Assembly: GCA_030151165.1 (NCBI GenBank)
Contig: JASLEM010000455.1
Span: 1 to 15,293 of the forward strand
Direction of reading: 5' to 3'
Length of the DNA stretch: 15,293 nucleotides
DNA from: Burkholderiaceae bacterium
GTDB lineage: Bacteria; Pseudomonadota; Gammaproteobacteria; Burkholderiales; Burkholderiaceae
In this document: positions 7,835 to 14,662 of the stretch, piece after piece
Numbering within the stretch: position 1 is the first letter of the stretch
How the letters are laid out: every line of letters starts with the position of its first letter
Translations under genes and position numbers: made by a program
The notes under the pieces: generated by a model
What the model was told of the DNA's origin: nothing
The model's database searches: none
What the model saw: only the letters and a program-made list of their open reading frames with translations

Positions 7835-8479
7835 TCAGGGTGCGAGGCGCTCGCGCAGCCAGCCGTCGCCGTCGCGGCGATAGCGCAGCCGGTCGTGCAG
7901 CCGCGACTTGCGGCCCTGCCAGAATTCCCACGTGTCCGGCTTGAGCCGATAGCCGCCCCAGTGTGGCGGGCGCGGCGGGTTCAGCAGGAACTTCGCGGCG
8001 GCTTTCGCGGCGTTCGCCACCAGCACCGCGCGCGACTCGATGACCTGACTCTGCGGCGACGCCCACGCGCCCAGGCGCGAGTCCAGCGGACGCGACGCGT
8101 AGTAGGCGTCGGACTCGGCATCCGTCACGTGCTCCACCGTGCCCTCGATGCGCACGACGCGTTCGAGCTCGACCCAGTGGAACTGCAGCGCCGCGAATGG
8201 ATGCGTTTCCAATTCGCGGCCCTTGCGGCTGTCGTAGTTCGTGTACCAGACGATGCCGCGCGCGTCGAAACCCTTGATGAGCACGATGCGCGTGGAGGGC
8301 CGGCCGCCGTCGCCGACCGTCGCCAGCGTCATCGCATTCGGCTCGGGAACCTTCGCGGCCATCGCGGCGTCCATCCAGGTCTCGAACTGGCGCAGCGGGT
8401 CGCTGGCGGCGGCGCTTTCCTCGAGCTCGTCGCGCTCGTAGCTCTTGCGCAGGTCCTGCAGGTGCTTAGGGTCGTCCAT
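7835..8479 (-). CDS. pdxH: pyridoxamine/pyridoxine 5'-phosphate oxidase PdxH
   Basis: FMN enzyme that oxidises pyridoxine or pyridoxamine 5'-phosphate to pyridoxal 5'-phosphate, the last step of PLP synthesis and salvage. It is 214 aa, full length. Landmarks in order are [109 protein letters not shown] and [16 protein letters not shown], ending RERLAP. All of these are conserved FMN- and substrate-binding blocks. No Shine-Dalgarno is visible. A TAAACT hexamer ends 6 bases before the ATG (8491-8486), which may be a -10 box of a very short leader, but no -35 was found. Divergent from the MobA-like gene. Confidence 0.97.
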   Translation of the reverse strand: MDDPKHLQDLRKSYERDELEESAAASDPLRQFETWMDAAMAAKVPEPNAMTLATVGDGGRPSTRIVLIKGFDARGIVWYTNYDSRKGRELETHPFAALQFHWVELERVVRIEGTVEHVTDAESDAYYASRPLDSRLGAWASPQSQVIESRAVLVANAAKAAAKFLLNPPRPPHWGGYRLKPDTWEFWQGRKSRLHDRLRYRRDGDGWLRERLAP

Positions 8480-8538
8480 GGGCGAAGTTTAGGGGAACGC
8501 CTTAGGTAAACGTCCCACTGGAACAAATGGCCCCGGGT

Positions 8539-8557
8539 AAGCACATTTGAAGCACAT
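8539..8557. repeat. tandem direct repeat AAGCACAT, 11-bp spacing
   Basis: AAGCACAT occurs at 8539-8546 and again at 8550-8557, separated by TTG. It lies in the divergent region between pdxH and the MobA-like gene, in a locally AT-richer stretch. The 11-bp period, about one helical turn, is what a regulator binding one DNA face would need. No family is assigned. Confidence 0.4.
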
Positions 8558-8595
8558 AACCATTCAATGCGCGGACTGCCCGAAGAGGCCCCGCG

Positions 8596-9219
8596 ATGCG
8601 CCCCATGAAAAATGAACCGGCCGTCGTCGTGCTGGCCGCCGGCGCAGGGAGCCGATACCTCGGGACATGCCACAAGCTCAGCGAGAAGCTGGGCGGGGAC
8701 AGCGTGCTCGTGCGGACCCTGCGCAATGCCCTCGCCTCCGAGCTGCCGGTCGTGCTCGTGGTGTCCGAAGCGCTGCTTCCCGAAGCGTGCGGCCTCGTCG
8801 CGGCGGACGACATCGTCGTGGTCGATCCGCGCTCGCAGAAATCCTGGGGCATGGGCGACTCGATCGCCGCGGGCGTGTCGATCAACGCGAGCGCCGGCGG
8901 ATGGCTCGTGCTGCCCGCCGACATGCCGCTCGTGCGCCCCGCGAGCCTGCGCGCGGTCGCGGACGCGCTCGACCAGCAGCCGATCGCCTTCGCCCAGCAC
9001 CACGGCCGCCGCGGCCACCCGGTCGGCTTCGCGGCGGAGCTGTTCTCGGAGCTGGTGATGCTCAAGGGCGACGACGGCGCGCGCCGCCTGCTGGCGCGCT
9101 ACCCGACCGCCGCCGTCGAGCTGGACGACGCCGGCGTGCTGTTCGACATCGACACCGTCGACGACCTCGCCGCGGCGAAGCGGCGCCTCGAGGACGCCGC
9201 GCGGATCTCCGCGCCCTAG
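8596..9219 (+). CDS. MobA/MocA-like NTP transferase domain protein
   Basis: 207 aa with the nucleotidyltransferase fold used by molybdenum-cofactor cytidylyl- and guanylyltransferases. It carries the glycine-rich nucleotide loop VVLAAGAGSRYLG (11-23), SEKLGG then VLVRTL, MGDSIAAGV (86-94), the metal-site LPADMP (106-111, Asp109), RGHPVGF, and DIDTVDDLA near the C-terminus. The closest relatives in memory are MocA/CoxI-type proteins. The loop has Tyr-Leu where Phe-Gly is usual, and the expected Lys after it is best placed in CHKLSEK. GAAGAGG precedes the ATG at 8596 with good spacing; a second ATG lies at 8605. No molybdoenzyme, xdhC or coxI neighbour is present, so the substrate is unknown. 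Stands alone between pdxH (divergent) and edd (same strand, 114 bp). Confidence 0.8.
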   Translation: MRPMKNEPAVVVLAAGAGSRYLGTCHKLSEKLGGDSVLVRTLRNALASELPVVLVVSEALLPEACGLVAADDIVVVDPRSQKSWGMGDSIAAGVSINASAGGWLVLPADMPLVRPASLRAVADALDQQPIAFAQHHGRRGHPVGFAAELFSELVMLKGDDGARRLLARYPTAAVELDDAGVLFDIDTVDDLAAAKRRLEDAARISAP

Positions 9220-9252
9220 GCGGCGGTCGTCGCCGCGGTGCCCGTGACGGGC
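9220..9252 (+). terminator. two adjacent GC hairpins after the MobA-like gene
   Basis: GCGGCG (9220-9225) pairs with CGCCGC (9231-9236), and GCCCGT (9240-9245) faces ACGGGC (9247-9252). They start right after the stop codon. No U-tract follows, so termination is uncertain, but they separate this gene from the edd promoter. Confidence 0.3.
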
Positions 9253-9298
9253 GCGACGGTTGCTGCGGCCGAACAACCCTGATGGCCACGTCGCTGGT

Positions 9299-9327
9299 TT
9301 GACGGTGTAACGGAGTTACCAGATAAT
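9299..9327 (+). promoter_or_regulatory. sigma-70 promoter of edd-eda
   Basis: TTGACG (9299-9304) and GATAAT (9322-9327) are separated by exactly 17 bp, with one mismatch to consensus in each box. The -10 ends 6 bases before the ATG of edd at 9334, so a normal start site would fall on the A of the ATG and yield a leaderless mRNA. No Shine-Dalgarno is visible before edd, which fits. Confidence 0.7.
9306..9320. promoter_or_regulatory. palindromic operator in the edd promoter spacer, HexR-like
   Basis: TGTAA-CGGAG-TTACC, with perfect core arms GTAAC (9307-9311) and GTTAC (9315-9319). It lies wholly between the -35 and -10 boxes. HexR, the KDPG-responsive regulator of edd, eda and zwf in many proteobacteria, binds palindromes of the form TGTAA-N5-TTACA in Shewanella. 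Nine of the ten arm bases agree here. Assignment to HexR is inference, since no hexR gene is in the window. Confidence 0.5.
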
Positions 9328-9333
9328 CCGACC

Positions 9334-11181
9334 ATGAGTTACACCGCCTCGCCCCCGTTGTCGCCCTTGAACCCGACGGTCGCCGCCGTCACGGAGCGCA
9401 TCCGCCGACGCAGCGCCGACACCCGTGCCGACTACCTCGGCCACGTCGACGCGCTGCGCACGCGCGCCCGCGGGCCCGAGCGGCTCGGCTGCGCGAACGT
9501 CGCGCACGCCTTCGCGGCGATGCCGGCCAACGACAAGCTGCGCGTCGTCGCCGAGCGCGCGCCGCACATCGGCATCGTCACGGCGTACAACGACATGCTG
9601 TCGGCGCACCAGCCGTACGAGGGCTACCCCGAGCAGATCCGCAAGGAGGCGCACGCGCTCGGCGCGACGGTGCAGGTCGCCGGCGGCGTGCCGGCGATGT
9701 GCGACGGCGTGACGCAGGGCGCGCCGGGCATGGAGCTGTCGCTGTTCTCGCGCGACACCATCGCGATGTCGACGGCGATCGCGCTGTCGCACGACGTCTT
9801 CGACGCGGTGCTGCTGCTGGGCATCTGCGACAAGATCGTCCCCGGCCTGCTGATCGGTGCGCTGCAGTTCGGCCACCTGCCGTGCGTGTTCGTGCCGGCG
9901 GGGCCGATGTCGACGGGGCTGTCGAACAACGCCAAGTCCAAGGTGCGCGAGCAGGCCGCGCAAGGCCTGGTCGGCCGGCCCGAGCTGCTCGCCGCCGAAA
10001 GCCAGGCCTATCACGGCCCCGGCACCTGCACGTTCTACGGCACGGCCAATTCCAACCAGATGCTGCTCGAGGCGATGGGCCTGCACGTGCCCGGCGCCGC
10101 GTTCGTGCACCCGCACGACGGCCTGCGCACGGCGCTCACGCGCGAGGCGGTGTCCACGGTGCTGTCGATGACGCGCGGCCGACGCGACGTCCCGATCGGC
10201 GTGATGGTCGACGAGCGCTGCATCGTCAACGCGATGGTCGCGCTGCTGGCCACCGGCGGCTCCACCAACCACCTGATCCACTGGGTCGCCGTCGCGCGCG
10301 CCGCGGGCATCCTGATCGACTGGTCGGACTTCGCCGAGCTCTCGTCCGTGATCCCGCTGCTGGCGCGCGTCTACCCGAACGGCAGTGCCGACGTGAACCA
10401 GTTCCAGGCCGCGGGCGGCCCGGGCTTCGTGCTGCGCGAGCTGTTCCATGCCGGGCTGGCGCATGCCGACGTCGGCACCGTCGCCGAGCGCGGCGCGCTC
10501 GCCTACGGCGACGTGCCCGCGCTGCATGGCGGCAAGGTGCAGTGGACGCCGCTGCCCGAGGCCTCGGGCGACACCGGCGTCGTGCGCACGGCGGCCGCGC
10601 CGTTCAGCGCCACGGGCGGCCTGAAGCTGCTCGAGGGCAACCTCGGCCGCGCGGTGATCAAGGTCTCGGCGGTGCCGGAAGACCGCCACGTCGTCGAGGC
10701 GCCCGCGCGCATCTTCGACACGCAGGAAGACCTGCTGCACGCCTTCCAGGCCGGCACGCTGGAACAGGATTTCGTCGCCGTCGTCCGCTGGCAGGGCCCG
10801 CGTGCCAACGGCATGCCGGAGCTGCACAAGCTGACGCCGCCGCTGGCGGTGCTGCAGGGCCGCGGCTTCAAGGTGGCGCTGGTGACCGACGGGCGCATGA
10901 GCGGCGCGTCGGGCAAGGTGCCGGCGGCGATCCACGTCAGCCCCGAGGCGCTCGGCGGCGGCCCGCTGTCCAAGGTGCGCGACGGCGACATGATCCGCGT
11001 CGACGCCGTCGCCGGCACCTTGCAGGTGCTGGTCTCCGAGGACGAATGGGCCACCCGCGCGCCGGCCGAACGTTCGCAGGCGCTGGCCGACGCGCACGGC
11101 GCCGGCTTCGGCCGCTCGCTGTTCGCGGGCATGCGCCGCAACGTGACGACGGCCGAAGAGGGCGCGTGCACCTGGCTCTGA
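9334..11181 (+). CDS. edd: phosphogluconate dehydratase Edd
   Basis: Dehydrates 6-phosphogluconate to 2-keto-3-deoxy-6-phosphogluconate (KDPG), the first dedicated step of the Entner-Doudoroff pathway; cytosolic iron-sulfur enzyme of the IlvD/Edd family. It is 615 aa, normal length. Landmarks are [20 protein letters not shown] (80-99), [13 protein letters not shown] (117-129, Cys123), [11 protein letters not shown] (161-171, Cys165), [17 protein letters not shown] (227-243, Cys232), [32 protein letters not shown] and SPEAL. The three cysteines are the expected 4Fe-4S ligands. The ATG at 9334 matches the usual family start and lies just behind the promoter. eda follows 61 bp downstream, an edd-eda operon. 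zwf, pgl and hexR are not in view. Confidence 0.97.
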   Translation: MSYTASPPLSPLNPTVAAVTERIRRRSADTRADYLGHVDALRTRARGPERLGCANVAHAFAAMPANDKLRVVAERAPHIGIVTAYNDMLSAHQPYEGYPEQIRKEAHALGATVQVAGGVPAMCDGVTQGAPGMELSLFSRDTIAMSTAIALSHDVFDAVLLLGICDKIVPGLLIGALQFGHLPCVFVPAGPMSTGLSNNAKSKVREQAAQGLVGRPELLAAESQAYHGPGTCTFYGTANSNQMLLEAMGLHVPGAAFVHPHDGLRTALTREAVSTVLSMTRGRRDVPIGVMVDERCIVNAMVALLATGGSTNHLIHWVAVARAAGILIDWSDFAELSSVIPLLARVYPNGSADVNQFQAAGGPGFVLRELFHAGLAHADVGTVAERGALAYGDVPALHGGKVQWTPLPEASGDTGVVRTAAAPFSATGGLKLLEGNLGRAVIKVSAVPEDRHVVEAPARIFDTQEDLLHAFQAGTLEQDFVAVVRWQGPRANGMPELHKLTPPLAVLQGRGFKVALVTDGRMSGASGKVPAAIHVSPEALGGGPLSKVRDGDMIRVDAVAGTLQVLVSEDEWATRAPAERSQALADAHGAGFGRSLFAGMRRNVTTAEEGACTWL

Positions 11182-11242
11182 CCGGGCCGCCACTTCGATT
11201 CCGGCATCGGCCGATCTTCAACAAGACAAGCAGAGAGACACC

Positions 11243-11863
11243 ATGAACCCGCTCGACCTCGCCACCTTCGGCCCCGTGATCCCCGTCATCGTCATCGACC
11301 GCCTCGAGGACGCCGTGCCGATGGCGCGCGCGCTCGTCGCCGGCGGCGTGCGCGTGCTGGAAGTGACGCTGCGCACCGCCGCGGGCCTGCCGGCGATCGA
11401 GGCGATCGCGCGCGAGGTGCCGGAGGCCATCGTCGGCGCGGGCACGGTGCGCAGCCGCGCCGACGCGAAGGCCGCGGCCGATGCCGGCGCGCGCTTCATC
11501 GTCAGCCCGGGCTACACCCCCGCCGTCGGCGCGGCCTGCCGCGAGCTGGGCGTCGCGCTGCTGCCGGGGGTGTCGACCGGCAGCGAGATCATGATGGCCG
11601 CCGACGACGGCTTCACGTTCCTGAAGCTGTTCCCGGCCACCGCCGTCGGCGGCATCCCGCTGCTGAAGGCGTTCTCCGGCCCGTTCGCCGACATCGCCTT
11701 CTGCCCGACCGGCGGCGTCACGGCCGAGACGGCCTCGCAATTCCTCGCGCTGCCCAACGTCAAGGTGGTCGGCGGCTCGTGGCTGACGCCGGCCGACGCA
11801 ATGAAGAGCGGCGACTGGGCGCGCATCACCGAGCTCGCGAAGGCGGCGTCGGCGATCCGCTGA
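11243..11863 (+). CDS. eda: KDPG aldolase Eda
   Basis: Splits KDPG into pyruvate and glyceraldehyde-3-phosphate, completing the Entner-Doudoroff route opened by the preceding edd; class I aldolase, normally a trimer. It is 206 aa with a single TIM barrel. Key residues are visible: Glu40 and Arg44 in LEVTLRT, GAGTVRS (66-72), the phosphate-side SPGYTP (88-93), LPGVSTGSEI, and the Schiff-base Lys128 in FLKLFPA. These are offset by five from Glu45, Arg49 and Lys133 of the E. coli enzyme. PTGGV and VVGGSWLTP close the phosphate site. The ATG at 11243 follows a modest GAGAG. It depends on the edd promoter, as no separate promoter was seen in the 61-bp gap. It converges on the PaiB-like gene. Confidence 0.97.
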   Translation: MNPLDLATFGPVIPVIVIDRLEDAVPMARALVAGGVRVLEVTLRTAAGLPAIEAIAREVPEAIVGAGTVRSRADAKAAADAGARFIVSPGYTPAVGAACRELGVALLPGVSTGSEIMMAADDGFTFLKLFPATAVGGIPLLKAFSGPFADIAFCPTGGVTAETASQFLALPNVKVVGGSWLTPADAMKSGDWARITELAKAASAIR

Positions 11864-11873
11864 CGCCGTGGCA

Positions 11874-11905
11874 AGGGTCGCGCGCGCGTGACGCGCGCGG
11901 GCCCT
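11874..11905. terminator. strong alternating-CG hairpin between eda and the PaiB-like gene
   Basis: AGGG, T, then CGCGCGCG (11879-11886) faces CGCGCGCG (11892-11899), then GG and CCCT. This gives an 8-bp CG stem extended by A/GGG with CCCT at the base. It lies 10 bp after the eda stop and 8 bp from the stop of the convergent gene. There is no U-tract. It probably protects or ends both transcripts. Confidence 0.5.
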
Positions 11906-11912
11906 GCGGCGG

Positions 11913-12575
11913 CTACGTCGCTGCCGCGTCCCGCTTGCGCTGTTCGACGGCGAGCATCTCCTGCGCGAGCGCATCGGCCTCGGGCTGCAGCCCGAGCGAG
12001 GTGTCCGACTCCAGTCCCAGCACGACGCCGGTGCGATCCTCCGCCGAGCGGTTCTGGCTCAGCTTGAACTTGCCCTCGAGGCGCGTGACCTCGATCTCGA
12101 TGCCGACGATCGCGCGCAGCATCGCGTCGACGTAATCGACCGGCGCATCGCTCACGTGCCACGGCATCGCGCGACGGCCCTCGTGGCGCTCCGTCAGCCG
12201 CGTGACGAACGCGCGCAGCCACTGCGGATCCTCGATCGCGCGCAGCGTGCCGTGCGCCTGCACCATCGTGTAGTTCCACGTCGGCACCGCCTTGCCGTGC
12301 TGCGCCTTGCTCGGATACCAGCTCGGCGACACGTAGGCCTGCGGCCCCTGGAACAGCGCGAGCACCGGCTGGCCGTCCGCCTCGCGCCACAGCGGGTTCG
12401 CGCGCGCGACGTGGCCGGTCAGGCGCCAAGCGCCGTCGACGCGGTCGACCTCGAGCGGCAGCACGTCCGCCGCGAGCGATTCGCCGCCGCGGATCAGCGT
12501 CGCGAGCGGGGCGGCCTGCATCAGCGCGAGCAGCGCGCCCGGATCCTGTTCGGCGAAGTGCGACGGTTGGTACAT
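11913..12575 (-). CDS. PaiB-like FMN-binding negative regulator family protein
   Basis: 220 aa, full length for the PaiB (FMN-binding split-barrel) family, named after Bacillus subtilis PaiB, a repressor-like protein of sporulation and protease genes. The N-terminus MYQPSHFAEQDP is typical. Later blocks are ATLIRGGE, LTGHVARANPLW, FQGPQAYVSPSWYPSK (75-90), VPTWNYTMVQAHG (97-109), and KFKLSQNRSAEDR with GVV near residues 169-185, all conserved in the family. The split barrel is shared with PdxH, but the sequence is clearly PaiB and not a second pdxH. In B. subtilis paiB is paired with the acetyltransferase paiA, and none is seen here. The SDR gene ends 37 bp upstream on the same strand, so co-transcription is likely. 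Whether it binds DNA or acts as a flavoenzyme is unknown. Confidence 0.85.
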   Translation of the reverse strand: MYQPSHFAEQDPGALLALMQAAPLATLIRGGESLAADVLPLEVDRVDGAWRLTGHVARANPLWREADGQPVLALFQGPQAYVSPSWYPSKAQHGKAVPTWNYTMVQAHGTLRAIEDPQWLRAFVTRLTERHEGRRAMPWHVSDAPVDYVDAMLRAIVGIEIEVTRLEGKFKLSQNRSAEDRTGVVLGLESDTSLGLQPEADALAQEMLAVEQRKRDAAAT

Positions 12576-12612
12576 GCGCGTTCCGATCGAATACGAAGTT
12601 AGCCGGGCGGCA

Positions 12613-13401
12613 TCAGGCCTGGACGGTGTAGTTCAGCGCGAGGCGGCCGCCGTCGACGTAGACGATCTCGCCCGTCACGTAGCTCGACGCGTCGCTCAGC
12701 AGGTACGCGATGACGTCGGCGACTTCCTCGGGTTCGCCCAGGCGCTTCATCGGCGTGCGGCCGAGGATGCGCTGGCGCGCGGCGTCGCTGGTGAGCACCG
12801 AGTTGCGCGCGAGGTCGGTGGCGATCGTGCCCGGCGCGACCGCGTTGACGCGCACGCCGTGGCCGATCAGCGCGAGCGACATCGCGCGCGTGAGCTGGTT
12901 GATCGCGCCCTTGCTGGCGTTGTAGCTGGCGATGGTCGGGATCGCCATCAGCCCGTTGACCGAGGACATGTTGACGATCGCGCCGATCTTGCGCCTGGCC
13001 ATGTGCCGCGCGACGGCCTGGCCGACGAGGAATGCGCCCTTGAGGTTGACGTCGATGACGGCGTCCCAGTCTTCCTCGGTGATGTCGAGGAACTCCGCGG
13101 CGCGGAAGATGCCGGCGTTGTTGACGAGGCCGTCGACCTGGCCGAACTCGCTGATCGTCTGCGCGACGGCGGCGTCGACCTCGGCCTTGACCGCGACGTT
13201 GCAGCGGATGAAGCAGGCGTCCTGGCCGGCCGCGCGCAGCTCGGTGGCGAGGGCGACGCCCGGGCCTTCCGCGACGTCCCACAGCGCGACGCGGGCGCCG
13301 TCGGCCGCGAGGCGCCGAGCGCTGGCCGCGCCGATGCCGTTGGAGGCGCCCGTGATGACGACGACGCGGCCGCCGAGGCCGAAGGAAATGGTGGTGCTCA
13401 T
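12613..13401 (-). CDS. short-chain dehydrogenase/reductase (SDR), classical
   Basis: 262-aa NAD(P)-dependent oxidoreductase with a single Rossmann fold. Diagnostic sites are TGASNGIG (17-24) for the cofactor, NNAG (94-97), Asn119 in VNLKG, catalytic Ser147, Tyr160 and Lys164 (YNASK), and the C-terminal VTGEIVYVDGG. The acidic Asp42 in ALWDVAEG, at the end of the second beta strand, points to NAD(H) rather than NADP(H). The substrate cannot be told; FabG-like and sugar- or steroid-dehydrogenase-like SDRs all share these motifs, and no fatty-acid genes are adjacent. The start at 13401 is preceded by a weak AGAAGA. It probably leads a two-gene unit with the PaiB-like gene, as a 268-bp structured spacer separates it from the upstream MBL gene. 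Confidence 0.9.
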   Translation of the reverse strand: MSTTISFGLGGRVVVITGASNGIGAASARRLAADGARVALWDVAEGPGVALATELRAAGQDACFIRCNVAVKAEVDAAVAQTISEFGQVDGLVNNAGIFRAAEFLDITEEDWDAVIDVNLKGAFLVGQAVARHMARRKIGAIVNMSSVNGLMAIPTIASYNASKGAINQLTRAMSLALIGHGVRVNAVAPGTIATDLARNSVLTSDAARQRILGRTPMKRLGEPEEVADVIAYLLSDASSYVTGEIVYVDGGRLALNYTVQA

Positions 13402-13457
13402 GGAATCTTCTCGGGAGGCAGGTGGAAATCGCCGACGGTCAGTCCGACCGGCCCTGC

Positions 13458-13463
13458 ACTATA
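13458..13463 (-). promoter_or_regulatory. possible -10 box for the SDR gene
   Basis: TATAGT on the minus strand, 57 bases before the SDR ATG, is the best -10-like hexamer in the spacer. No good -35 lies 16-18 bp upstream of it. Weak on its own. Confidence 0.2.
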
Positions 13464-13541
13464 CGGCTGCGATCCGCACCATCGGCTCCCGGTGCGCGTT
13501 CCCCGGCGCGGCCGCTCGTTCCTTTCAATCGGGATGCGAGG

Positions 13542-13680
13542 GAGCGGCGGAGCCGGCTTTGCCGGGCCGCTCGCCCAGGGCTGTCGCAAGCGCCAGCCCG
13601 TTCGTGAGGCGACAGTCCGTCCACCGGACGGACCGCCGTCCACACTCACCCCCTCGGGGGCAGCGAGCGCTAGCGAGCGT
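13542..13680. repeat. cluster of perfect hairpins and short repeats at the 3' end of the MBL gene
   Basis: Four structures sit side by side. At 13542-13572, GAGCGG and CCGCTC enclose CCGGC-TTT-GCCGG. CTGTCGC (13581-13587) pairs with GCGACAG (13609-13615). GTCCGTCC-ACC-GGACGGAC is perfect at 13615-13633. CCCCC-TC-GGGGG (13649-13660) is followed by two AGCGAGCG copies at 13662-13669 and 13672-13679, the second running through the MBL stop codon. The block could end the MBL transcript, and it resembles extragenic repeats near gene ends in Burkholderiales as I remember them. Confidence 0.5.
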
Positions 13681-14632
13681 GGGGCCGTCGGTCCAGCCAG
13701 ACGACGAGCCCGGCGGCGTTGAGCGCCGCATCGTCGTGCAGCAGCGCGGCGATGTCCGCGGGCGCGCGCGTCACGCCCAGCGCGCGCGCGTCGCGCACGT
13801 AGAGCTCGACGAGCGCCGCCGTGATCGCGCCGAGGCGATCGGGGTGGTCGCGGTGGGCGAGCGCCACGCGCACGGTGTCGTCGATCGACGTCTTCAGTCG
13901 CGCACCGCAGTCGGCGACGTCCGCGATCGCGCCGTAGTGCGTCAGAAACATCCGGCGCGGCGCGGTGGCGAGCAGGCGGTCGATCGACGCGTGCATCGCG
14001 ACGGGGTCGAACTGCACCGGCGTCGTCGTCGGGAAGATGAAGGCGCGGCCGTCGGCGGCGTGGAACTCGGGCAGCGCCATGCCGAAGTTGTCGCCGGTGA
14101 ACCAGCCGCCGCTGCGCGCGTCCCACACGCAGTGGTGGTGCAGCGCGTGGCCGGGCGTGTGGGCGAACTGCAGCGGGCGGCCGGCGAGCGAGATCGTCTC
14201 GCCGTCGGCGGTGGCGCGCACGCGTTCGGCCGGCACGGGCTCGAGGCGGCCGTACGCGCGATCCATCTGCGCCGGCCCGTAGACCGCCAGCGCGCCTTGC
14301 CACAGGTCGCGCGGGTCGATCATGTGGCGCGCGCCGCGCGGGTGGACGACCAGCTGCGCGTGCGGCAGCGCCGGCATCAGCTGGCCGACGCCGCCCGCGT
14401 GGTCGAGATGGACGTGCGTCGGGATGACGAAATCGACCGCCGACGGCGCGAGGCCGGTCGCGGCCAGCGCGGCGAGCAGGCGCGGCACGGCGTGGGCGGT
14501 GCCGGTGTCGATGAAAGCGCCGCGACCGCCGTCGACCACCAGGTAGGCGGCGTCGTAGCGGTCGCGGTGGAAGCCCGTATCGACGGCGAAGACGCCGTCA
14601 CCGAGCTCGTCGACGAAAGAGGGCAGGGGCAC
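13670..14632 (-). CDS. metallo-beta-lactamase-fold hydrolase
   Basis: 320-aa protein of the MBL superfamily with a dinuclear metal site. THVHLDHAGG gives His73, His75, Asp77 and His78. The further ligands are His162 in HTPGHALHH, Asp181 in FTGDNFG and His232 in FLTHYG. The order and spacing are of the glyoxalase-II-like, general hydrolase type. After the core a helical C-terminal region (about 240-320) is of the kind some MBL hydrolases carry. The substrate is unknown; thioester or lactone hydrolysis is possible but not shown. No signal peptide, so cytosolic. The start is GTG at 14632, preceded by AGGGG about 9 bases upstream. It lies 30 bp behind the TPR-like gene and is probably co-transcribed with it. 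The last codons overlap the repeat block. Confidence 0.87.
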   Translation of the reverse strand: MPLPSFVDELGDGVFAVDTGFHRDRYDAAYLVVDGGRGAFIDTGTAHAVPRLLAALAATGLAPSAVDFVIPTHVHLDHAGGVGQLMPALPHAQLVVHPRGARHMIDPRDLWQGALAVYGPAQMDRAYGRLEPVPAERVRATADGETISLAGRPLQFAHTPGHALHHHCVWDARSGGWFTGDNFGMALPEFHAADGRAFIFPTTTPVQFDPVAMHASIDRLLATAPRRMFLTHYGAIADVADCGARLKTSIDDTVRVALAHRDHPDRLGAITAALVELYVRDARALGVTRAPADIAALLHDDAALNAAGLVVWLDRRPHAR

Positions 14633-14662
14633 GAGACGGGCCCCTGCGCTGGCGTGGCGGCC

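Noticed and set aside
9316..11193. 625-codon open frame on the minus strand opposite edd
   Set aside because: Covers edd almost exactly, has low-complexity His/Arg/Gln-rich sequence and no recognisable domain. Edd itself has all its cysteine motifs.
11913..12575. Second pdxH-like gene
   Set aside because: Shares the FMN split-barrel fold, but the motifs (VPTWNY, KLSQNR) are those of PaiB, and the PdxH substrate-binding block is absent.
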